Source of the DNA: Verrucomicrobiota bacterium
GTDB lineage: Bacteria; Verrucomicrobiota; Verrucomicrobiia; Opitutales; UBA953
Assembly (NCBI GenBank): GCA_009924965.1
Contig: RFQN01000003.1
Location: forward strand, 1-21,329
Length of the DNA stretch: 21,329 nucleotides
Reading direction: 5' to 3'
The position numbers were made by a program, and so were the translations under genes. Every line of letters starts with the position of its first letter. Position 1 is the stretch's first letter. A model generated the notes under the pieces. The model saw only the letters and a program-made list of their open reading frames with translations, ran no database searches and was not told the origin of the DNA. This document shows positions 15,747-21,329 of the stretch, piece after piece.

Positions 15747-16327
15747 GGTAATGGTGGTTTTCTGTTGGTGAGGTTTTGGGCAGCCGGGAGGCCGCGGGAA
15801 AGGAGGGTTTCGAGTCCTAAGAGGAAGTCAGGGGTAGCTTGATGGAGGCGCTGCAGGTCTTCGGCGGGGAACTTGCCGAGCACATGGTCGGCGAGGTCTT
15901 GGGCGGGGTGCCGCTTGGGACCGATGCCGAGGCGGGCACGGACGAAGGCTTCGCCGAAGTGCTGGATACAACTGGCGATGCCGTTGTGACCAGCCGCGGA
16001 ACCACCTAGGGAGAGTCGCATCTGGCCGGGTTCGAAAGCGATGTCGTCGTGGAGGACGACCATTTCGGCGGCGGTGAGGCGATGGAAGCGGAGGAAGGCG
16101 GCCAAGGGTTCGCCGCTCAGGTTCATGAACGACTGGGGCTTGACCAGGAAGACCTGCCGACCACCGAAGGTGGCCTTGGCGACGGCGGCCGGGAACCGGC
16201 TTTCGTCCTTCCACTCCGCGCCCGCCTTGTGGGCGAGCGCATCCAAGATGATCCAACCCGCGTTGTGGCGGGTGGCGACGTATTCCTTGCCGGGATTGCC
16301 GAGGGCGGCGATGACCGAGAATACCAT
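15743..16327 (-). CDS. pth: Peptidyl-tRNA hydrolase
   Basis: This encodes 194 aa, the usual length. It cleaves the ester bond of peptidyl-tRNAs released from stalled ribosomes, recycling tRNA. All active-site residues are visible: N11 in LGNPGKEY, catalytic H21 in TRHNAGW, N69 in KPQSFMNLSG, D94 in LHDD, and H114-N115 in AGHNG. The C-terminal helices carry RLGIGPKRHPAQDLADHVL. Grouping with rplY upstream (42-bp gap) is common in bacteria; the overlap with rpsF downstream links it to the rpsF-ssb-rplI group. No SD sequence is seen ahead of the ATG. Confidence 0.97.
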   Translation of the reverse strand: MVFSVIAALGNPGKEYVATRHNAGWIILDALAHKAGAEWKDESRFPAAVAKATFGGRQVFLVKPQSFMNLSGEPLAAFLRFHRLTAAEMVVLHDDIAFEPGQMRLSLGGSAAGHNGIASCIQHFGEAFVRARLGIGPKRHPAQDLADHVLGKFPAEDLQRLHQATPDFLLGLETLLSRGLPAAQNLTNRKPPLP

Positions 16328-16369
16328 CTGACTTCAAAGAACAGGTGCCGGGGACGCCCGGCGCGGAAA

Positions 16370-17068
16370 TTACTTCTTGGCGGCAGGAGCAGCAGCCGGA
16401 GCGGCAGCGCCAGCGGCCGGAGCGGCAGCGGCGGCAGCGCCAGCGGCCGGAGCGGCAGCAGCGCCTTCGGCGCCAGCCACAGGAGCGGCGGCGGCTTCGG
16501 GAGCGGCTTCTTCTTCGGCCATTTCGGAGCAGACCACGACGACGCGGGCAGGGTCGCCAGGGAAAGTGATGCCAGCCGGGGCCTTGAGGGCGCCGACGTG
16601 GATGGATTCGTTGACCTTCAGTTCGGTCACGTCGACTTCGATGAACTCAGGGAGATCCTTCGGCAAGCAGCGGACGTTGACGGTCTGGGAGACGATTGCG
16701 AGGGTACCGCCATCGGTCTTCACGCCGTAGGCTTCGCCGACGACGCGGATCGGGATCGCGACGCTCATCGGAGCGTTCGGGTCGATCTGCTGGATGTCGA
16801 TGTGCAGGAACTTCTGGGTGATGGGGTGACGCTGGAACTCCTTGATGATGGAGAGCATCTTCTTCCCTTCGAGGGTCAGCTCGATGAGGGCGGCCGCGGT
16901 GCCCTTGGCACGCATGAGGTCGCGGAACTTCTCCTGTTCGACGGAGACGCTGTGGGTGCCAGCCGGGCCGTAGATGATGGCCGGGATGGAGCCTGCGATG
17001 CGCATGCGACGGGAGTGGCCGCGGCCGAGGTTCTGACGACTGGAGACGGTGAGACTGAGCTGCTTCAT
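16370..17068 (-). CDS. rplY: 50S ribosomal protein bL25 (CTC family)
   Basis: This encodes 232 aa. The 5S rRNA-binding L25 domain (about 1-95: RRMRIAGSIPAIIYGPAG, MLSIIKEFQRHPITQKFLHI) is followed by the CTC-type beta domain (about 97-185: VAIPIRVVGEAYGVKTDGG, CLPKDLPEFIEVDVTELKV). From about residue 186 the protein ends in a low-complexity Ala/Pro/Gly/Glu tail that finishes AAPAAKK, partly built from a 10-residue duplication. The tail is longer than in most bL25/CTC proteins. It is the first gene of the ribosomal operon, with 121 bp between its start and the terminator of the upstream gene. No prs gene precedes it, unlike in many bacteria. Confidence 0.95.
   Translation of the reverse strand: MKQLSLTVSSRQNLGRGHSRRMRIAGSIPAIIYGPAGTHSVSVEQEKFRDLMRAKGTAAALIELTLEGKKMLSIIKEFQRHPITQKFLHIDIQQIDPNAPMSVAIPIRVVGEAYGVKTDGGTLAIVSQTVNVRCLPKDLPEFIEVDVTELKVNESIHVGALKAPAGITFPGDPARVVVVCSEMAEEEAAPEAAAAPVAGAEGAAAAPAAGAAAAAAPAAGAAAPAAAPAAKK
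16401..16460. repeat. 30-bp tandem duplication inside rplY
   Basis: Positions 16401-16430 and 16431-16460 are direct tandem copies that differ only at the last base (g versus a). The unit starts gcggcagcgc and is in frame, encoding a 10-residue Ala/Pro/Gly block of the bL25 tail. Degenerate related sequence continues on both sides (about 16376-16400 and 16461-16500). It looks like slippage-driven expansion of a GC-rich microsatellite-like tract. Confidence 0.9.
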
Positions 17069-17189
17069 GGTGTGTAAAGGTCTTTTGGAGCCTAGTAAGT
17101 CGCGGGCCCGCGTTGTGCGGCCGTGCCTTGCCTAGGGAAAGGAGGGTCGAACTTGATAACCCCAGCCCCAGAAGCAAGCGGGAAATTAA
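17069..17189 (-). promoter_or_regulatory. Promoter/leader region of the rplY operon with a 12-bp palindrome
   Basis: This stretch lies between the terminator hairpin and the rplY start and should hold the operon promoter. No -35/-10 pair with good spacing was certain; TTATCA on the - strand (about 17154-17159) is a possible -10. A perfect palindrome CGCGGGCCCGCG occupies 17101-17112, about 33 bp before the start codon. It could form an mRNA element for autoregulation or be a protein site. Confidence 0.4.
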
Positions 17190-17219
17190 AAGGGGGCTTT
17201 CCTTGCGGAAAACCCCCTT
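17190..17219 (-). terminator. Rho-independent terminator of the dehydrogenase cluster
   Basis: AAGGGGG (17190-17196) pairs with CCCCCTT (17213-17219); after one C/A mismatch the inner TTTCC/GGAAA also pairs, closing on a TTGC loop. On the - strand it is followed by TTTTAATTT. It lies 24 bp beyond the stop of the 894-aa dehydrogenase gene and isolates that cluster from the ribosomal operon. Confidence 0.88.
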
Positions 17220-17243
17220 GAAACGCCGAATTACCGCAAACGC

Positions 17244-19928
17244 TTAGTTGTAGGTCGCGAGCCAAGCCGCGATGTCGGCGATGTCCTGGGCGGTCAAACC
17301 GAGCTGATCGGCCGAAAGCATCAGGGAACGGGTCATCTTGGACTGGCCGGAGATGCGGTTCTTAGGAACCAGTTGGGAGACGCCGCCAGCCGACTTGATG
17401 ACGACCGGGTCGTTATTGGACTGGATGAGGCCGTCGATCTGGCCGCCGGCCTTCAGCTTGAGGGTCGAGCCTTCGTAGCCCAAGGCGATGCTCGCGGAGG
17501 GCTCCACGATGGCGGTCACCACGGACTCAACGCCCTGGCGGGCAGCGAAGCCACGGAGTTCAGGACCATAGCTGGGACCGTTCGCGCCGATCTGGTGGCA
17601 CATCGTGCAACGCTGGACGAGCTCCCCACCCTTGGTGGCGTCGCCCTTCTTGGCGAGGACGTCCTGGACCGTGAAGGTCGCCTTCGGCGCTTCGGGCACC
17701 GGGGCCGGTACGACCACTACCTTGGCTTCGTCGTAGACGCCGGCCTTCTTCAGTTCCGAGCGGATATCGAAAGCCGACCAGATGCCGGTCATGCGCATCA
17801 AGGCCCAGGTGGCGGCTTCGCCCTTCACCGGCGAACCTTCGCCGGCGAGCTTGATCATGGCCAACGCGGCTTCCTTGGATTCCACGAAGGAAAGCGTTTC
17901 CGTCGCCAGTGTGCGCTGGGCGGCGGGTACCTTCTGGCCGCTGGCCTGCGCGGCGAGTTCGTTCACCATCTCGGGCGTGTGGAGGACCCAAGCGATGCGG
18001 GCGACCTGCGGCGACCAAGCCTCGCCGTTCTTGACGTAAGCGGCCTTCACGGCGGCCCACACGGCGGATTCCTTGCCGGCGGAGCCGATGCCGAACGCGG
18101 CGATGGAATTCTTGTCCGTGACGTCCAGGTTCTGAGCGAGGGCGACGAGGATCGGCACCGCCTTGTCGGCGGAGACGGCGTGCAGCGAGGTGGCGACGTC
18201 GCGGCGGACGGCGACATCCGCGTCGGTCGCGAGGCCGGCCGAGAGGGTGAGGACATCCTGGTTGGCGCGGCGCAAGGCCTGGAAGGCGAGGCGACGGTTG
18301 GCGGGATTGGCGTCCTTCAGCAACTCCTTGGTGCGGGCCACGCCTTCGTCACCGAGGTAAGGCAAGAGCCAGACGGCGCGGGCGGCGACGTAAGGATTGG
18401 CGTCCTTCGCGAGGTCGAGCACCGCCGGGAGGGCCTTGGCGCCGAAACCCTTGGCGGCGTTGAAGCCGAGGTGGCGAACGTTGACCGCCGGGCTGCGCAG
18501 CGCGTCGACGGCGCCGGCCGGCGACGTGAGGTCGAGCTTCGGGATGACGGACTTGAAGCCCTTCGGAGCGATGCGGTAGATCGCGCCCGTGCAGGTGTCG
18601 TCGAGCGTCTGGTGGCCGCCCACGCGGGTGTCGTACCAATCGGCGACGTAGATGGCGCCATCGGGGCCGACGGCGACGTCGGACGGACGGAACCAGATGT
18701 GCTCGCCGCTCTTGCCCGGAGTCTTGATGCGGTGGAAGTCGGTGCCTTCGAATTCGCGCGCCGGGTTTGAAGTGATGAAGTCCTTACGCGTGGCTTCGCT
18801 CAGCGCGAAGGCGCCCTTCTGCGGCTGCAGCTTGTAGGCGAAGATCGTGTTGCGCGAAGGCTCGCAGTTGAGAAGCGTGCCGTTCCAGGCCGCGCCGAGG
18901 GCGCCGTTCTCGTAGACGGTGATGCCGGTCGGCGAGCCCGAGCCGTAGACGTCACCGACGTCCATGGTGTCGGGGTCATCCTGGCGCCAGTGCGCGCGGG
19001 GGGTCGCCTGGCCGGGACGGCGGACGGAGTTGTAGCTGGCGGCCTTGGGCGTGGTGTAGCCAGCGGTGCCGTACTCAAGGATGAACGAGGTGCGGCAGCT
19101 GCTGGAGTCGTCGTTGTCGCCTTGGAAGACGTCGCCGAAGGAAGACGGGAAGTGCTCGAAGCTGTTGCGGTAGCCGTTGCCGATGATCTCGACGCCCGAG
19201 GCGTCGTCGTTCATGCGCGCGGAGAAACCGGAGGACCAGACGAAGCCGTCGTCGCTCTTGGCGCCGGCCGTGGCCTTAGGATCGTAGGGCCAAGCGCCGC
19301 CGCGCTGGTCGACGTAGCCGGAGGAGATGCGGTAGGTCTTGCCCGACTTGTCGGTGATCGATGCGCCGCAGTTGCCGGAGTTGAGGTAGAGCTTGCCGTC
19401 GGGGCCCGCGACGATGGCGTGCAGCGAGTGGTCATGGTCCTGGCCGCCGAAGCCGCCCAGGAGGACTTCGCGCTTATCGACCGCGGGGTCGAATTTGCCG
19501 TCGCGGTTCACGTCGGTGAACTTGATGAGGTCGGGCGCGTGCGAGACGATGACGACGTTGTCGAAGACCGCGATGCCGAGCGGGGAGGTCCAGCCGGCGT
19601 CCTGCACGAAGGTGTTGGCCGTGTCGGCCTTGCCGGAGCCCTTGGTATCGCTGAGCACCACGACGCGATCGCCTTCGGGGCGACGCTTGCCGCCCTTATT
19701 ATAGACGCGGTAGTTGACGCCTTCGGTCACCCACACGCGGCCTTGAGCGTCGATGTCCAAGTTAGTCGGGTTGGCCAGCATGGGCGAACGCGCCCACACG
19801 GTGACCTCCAAGCCCTCGGGGACCTGGAAGAGGTTGAGCGGCACGGAACCGCCTTCGGAAGGCGTGTAGGGTGCAGGGGCGGCCGCAAGGGAGACGGCGG
19901 CCATGAGGAAGCAGGCGAGACGGGGCAT
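17244..19928 (-). CDS. Secreted membrane-bound-dehydrogenase-type protein with HEAT repeats and cytochrome c domain
   Basis: This encodes 894 aa. A signal peptide (MPRLACFLMAAVSLAAAPAP) leads to a beta-propeller-like domain (about 25-460) with quinoprotein/GSDH-like blades, such as DIDAQGRVWVTEG, GGFGGQDHDHSLHAIVAGPD and PSDVAVGPDGAIYVADWYD. Alpha-helical HEAT-like repeats run from about 475 to 720, with ANPYVAARAVWLLPYLGD and ANPANRRLAFQALRRAN. A Pro/Val linker (about 732-746) precedes a haem c domain with C774-x-x-C777-H778 (CTMCHQ). This order matches the 'putative membrane-bound dehydrogenase' plus 'Pirellula/Verrucomicrobium-type haem-binding' proteins common in PVC bacteria. It probably oxidises an unknown, likely carbohydrate-related, substrate in the periplasm and passes electrons to the haem. 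It is last in its gene cluster. A GAGG sits only 1 nt before the ATG, too close to be an SD. Confidence 0.93.
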   Translation of the reverse strand: MPRLACFLMAAVSLAAAPAPYTPSEGGSVPLNLFQVPEGLEVTVWARSPMLANPTNLDIDAQGRVWVTEGVNYRVYNKGGKRRPEGDRVVVLSDTKGSGKADTANTFVQDAGWTSPLGIAVFDNVVIVSHAPDLIKFTDVNRDGKFDPAVDKREVLLGGFGGQDHDHSLHAIVAGPDGKLYLNSGNCGASITDKSGKTYRISSGYVDQRGGAWPYDPKATAGAKSDDGFVWSSGFSARMNDDASGVEIIGNGYRNSFEHFPSSFGDVFQGDNDDSSSCRTSFILEYGTAGYTTPKAASYNSVRRPGQATPRAHWRQDDPDTMDVGDVYGSGSPTGITVYENGALGAAWNGTLLNCEPSRNTIFAYKLQPQKGAFALSEATRKDFITSNPAREFEGTDFHRIKTPGKSGEHIWFRPSDVAVGPDGAIYVADWYDTRVGGHQTLDDTCTGAIYRIAPKGFKSVIPKLDLTSPAGAVDALRSPAVNVRHLGFNAAKGFGAKALPAVLDLAKDANPYVAARAVWLLPYLGDEGVARTKELLKDANPANRRLAFQALRRANQDVLTLSAGLATDADVAVRRDVATSLHAVSADKAVPILVALAQNLDVTDKNSIAAFGIGSAGKESAVWAAVKAAYVKNGEAWSPQVARIAWVLHTPEMVNELAAQASGQKVPAAQRTLATETLSFVESKEAALAMIKLAGEGSPVKGEAATWALMRMTGIWSAFDIRSELKKAGVYDEAKVVVVPAPVPEAPKATFTVQDVLAKKGDATKGGELVQRCTMCHQIGANGPSYGPELRGFAARQGVESVVTAIVEPSASIALGYEGSTLKLKAGGQIDGLIQSNNDPVVIKSAGGVSQLVPKNRISGQSKMTRSLMLSADQLGLTAQDIADIAAWLATYN

Positions 19929-19987
19929 GCCTCGATAACAAGAGCCTCGCCGGAAAGTTCCAGCCTAACTTATCGGCCAGCCGTAAT

Positions 19988-20899
19988 TCAGGACCACCAA
20001 GACCGTAAGGTCGCCAAGTCCGCCCGCGAGGCCTCGATCGCCTTCTCCAGATAGCCAGGCTCCCCGACCGAGCCCTTCAGGTATTCTACATGCAGGCACA
20101 CCGGGCCTTGATAGGCCGAAGCCTTCAGCATTTTGACATAGCCGGCATCGATAAGGCCAGCGGCCAGCGGGCAGGATTCGACCGCCCTCCCCTGCCAGCG
20201 GAAGTTCTTGAAATACGCCATCGCCATCCGCTCGCGGGCTAGGGCGACCTGGTTAGGCCAGGACAGCCCGCCTTCGACGGTCGCATGCAGGATGTCGAAA
20301 CTCCAGGCGAGGTCCGCCGGCCGATAGTCGCGCATGAGGGCCGCCATATCCCAGACCGCGGCGCCGACGTTCTTGGCGCCGGAATGGTTCTGGTAGCAGG
20401 GCTGGATGCCGATCTCCTTGCTCAAGGCGACCAAATCGCGCAGGCGCGGCTTGATCTCGTCGAGCTGAGTCCAGAGCGGCTTGTCCGGCGAATACGCATA
20501 CCAGTTCATGCGGTAGCGCGGGATGCCCAAGGCCTTGGCCGTGCGCAGCACCACCTCGGTGCGCGTGGCGTCGCTCACTGCGTTGATCCCCGTGGTCAGC
20601 ATCGAGACCTTGATGCCGTTGGCGGCGAGCGCCTCGACGAGTTTGGGCAACTCGACCTCGACCTGCGCCGGCAGCACATGCCCGCCCGGACGCACCGGAG
20701 CCTCGATACTCGTGACGCCGATGCGCGCGATGGCGGACGCCAGCTCGCGATGCGACAGCCCGATGAGATGTTTGGTAAAGAGGCTGATCTCCGGTCCACC
20801 CGAAGCGCCAGGCCCCGCAGGGGCCGCCAGCGCCGGACCCGCCCACAAGCCCGCCAAGGCGGCGCTCGTGGTGCGCAAGAAGTCGCGGCGCGTGGTCAT
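19988..20899 (-). CDS. Tat-exported sugar phosphate isomerase/epimerase-like TIM-barrel protein
   Basis: This encodes 303 aa. The N-terminus has a twin-arginine signal (R4-R5 in TTRRDFLRTTSAALAGL), predicting folded export, which fits a metalloenzyme. The body is the xylose-isomerase-like TIM barrel, with strand-end residues that could form the divalent metal/substrate site: E66 (SIEAPV), H172 (CYQNHSG), D202 and H205 (SFDILHA), and E272 (LHVEYL). Family members isomerise or epimerise sugars, inosose or hydroxypyruvate, and many exported PVC members have unknown substrates. It starts 6 nt after the stop of the upstream quinoprotein gene and lies 59 nt before the cytochrome-dehydrogenase gene. 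No SD sequence is evident. The enzymatic call is family-level only. Confidence 0.88.
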   Translation of the reverse strand: MTTRRDFLRTTSAALAGLWAGPALAAPAGPGASGGPEISLFTKHLIGLSHRELASAIARIGVTSIEAPVRPGGHVLPAQVEVELPKLVEALAANGIKVSMLTTGINAVSDATRTEVVLRTAKALGIPRYRMNWYAYSPDKPLWTQLDEIKPRLRDLVALSKEIGIQPCYQNHSGAKNVGAAVWDMAALMRDYRPADLAWSFDILHATVEGGLSWPNQVALARERMAMAYFKNFRWQGRAVESCPLAAGLIDAGYVKMLKASAYQGPVCLHVEYLKGSVGEPGYLEKAIEASRADLATLRSWWS

Positions 20900-20905
20900 C
20901 GCGGA

Positions 20906-21329
20906 TTACTTCTTGGGCGCGAGACGCTTGAGCTGCCCGGCCAGCGTGACGAAGAGCACGTCGCCGTTGACGGGGTCGTGGCCGAAGCCGGCGATCGTCA
21001 TGTCCTTGGCGATGACGTCGCCCGTCCACTTGCCGTCCTTCTCTTTAAGGGCGAACAAGCGACCCGAGGCGTAGTCGCCGAAGACGTAGGCGTCGCGGAG
21101 CGCCGGGATGCGCTCGCCGCGGTAGACGACGCCGCCCGTGACCGAGTTGCCGAGCTTGCGATCGTATTCGTAGATCGGCGACACGTAAGCGGAGTCCGGC
21201 GCCAGCTTGGCGGGAGCCTGCTTAGCGCTGGCATCCTTCTTATTATAAAGATGGCGGCCTTCGACTTCGCTCCAGCCGTAATCGCCGCCCGCCTTGAGGA
21301 TGTCGATCTCCTCGAAGAGGTTCTGGCCG
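20906..21329 (-). CDS. Glucose/sorbosone dehydrogenase-type quinoprotein (partial, 5' end outside window)
   Basis: Only the C-terminal 140 codons are present; the frame is open to the window edge, so the internal GTG at 21184 is not the start. The visible part begins GQNLFEEIDILKAGGDYGWS, the hallmark block of PQQ-dependent sugar (glucose/sorbosone) dehydrogenases. It continues with PIYEYDRKLGNSVTGGVVYR, FGDYASGRLFAL and ends AGFGHDPVNGDVLFVTLAGQ before a short basic tail (LKRLAPKK), typical last blades of that beta-propeller. The enzyme would be periplasmic and oxidise an aldose or related sugar. It is tightly linked (6 nt) to the isomerase-like gene. An N-terminal signal, a fused cytochrome or other domains cannot be judged. 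Confidence 0.9.
   Translation of the reverse strand, partial: GQNLFEEIDILKAGGDYGWSEVEGRHLYNKKDASAKQAPAKLAPDSAYVSPIYEYDRKLGNSVTGGVVYRGERIPALRDAYVFGDYASGRLFALKEKDGKWTGDVIAKDMTIAGFGHDPVNGDVLFVTLAGQLKRLAPKK

Noticed and set aside
15006..15842. 278-codon + strand frame over ssb, rpsF and the end of pth
   Set aside because: It is antisense to three unmistakable conserved genes and has no motif of its own.
16376..16515. CRISPR-like or minisatellite array
   Set aside because: The repeats are in-frame coding sequence with no spacers and only two good copies, so they are listed as a coding tandem duplication.
16049..17077. 342-codon + strand frame over pth and rplY
   Set aside because: It is antisense to pth and rplY, and its Ser/Gly/Arg block is just the complement of the Ala/Pro repeat tract.
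17373..18770. 465-codon + strand frame opposite the dehydrogenase/cytochrome gene
   Set aside because: Composition is the typical Gly/Arg/Asp/Val-rich shadow of a GC-rich gene, while the - strand frame has signal peptide, HEAT repeats and CxxCH.
18990..20054. 354-codon + strand frame opposite the same dehydrogenase gene
   Set aside because: Low-complexity Val/Ala/Gly/Asp product with no domain; it also runs across the gene start and into the next gene.

Overview
The window reads as a GC-rich chromosomal segment from the Verrucomicrobiota (PVC superphylum). The evidence is a Verru_Chthon cassette protein A homologue, a PEP-CTERM protein built from autotransporter-type beta-strand repeats, and a large secreted 'membrane-bound dehydrogenase' with HEAT repeats and a C-terminal CxxCH haem domain of the Pirellula/Verrucomicrobium type. 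Assignment below phylum level is not possible from the sequence alone. I see no tRNA, rRNA, CRISPR array, insertion sequence or integrase.

Left block (1-9673, + strand): after a 209-bp leader carrying an operator-like dyad, five genes run in one direction with almost no gaps. They are an unrecognised secreted or anchored beta-rich protein (239 aa), a 1494-aa prepilin-like Verru_Chthon protein A, and a complete Fe3+-type ABC importer (ATPase, periplasmic binding protein, fused two-domain permease). Junctions are a 4-nt GTGA overlap, a 6-nt gap, a 4-nt ATGA overlap and a 1-nt gap, so the five genes look like one transcriptional unit.

Middle block (9674-14389): a convergent PEP-CTERM/beta-repeat surface protein (- strand) meets the permease gene tail to tail with 19 bp between the stops. 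It diverges from a secreted endonuclease/exonuclease/phosphatase-family enzyme (+ strand) across a 226-bp shared upstream region.

Housekeeping block (14337-17243, - strand): rplY-pth-rpsF-ssb-rplI form a compact operon ending in a strong hairpin/U-tract terminator. rpsR, which commonly lies between ssb and rplI, is absent. bL25 has a long Ala/Pro-rich tail encoded partly by a 30-bp tandem duplication, and bL9 has a charged tail.

Right block (17190-21329, - strand): a glucose/sorbosone-dehydrogenase-type quinoprotein (5' end outside the window), a Tat-exported TIM-barrel sugar isomerase/epimerase-like protein, and the 894-aa dehydrogenase/cytochrome protein, closed by another terminator. This looks like a periplasmic sugar or sugar-derivative oxidation cluster; the substrate cannot be deduced.

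Across the window Shine-Dalgarno sequences are mostly weak or missing, and a C immediately precedes 11 of 14 start codons. The most unusual arrangement is the co-operonic pairing of a Verru_Chthon prepilin-like giant protein with an iron-type ABC importer.
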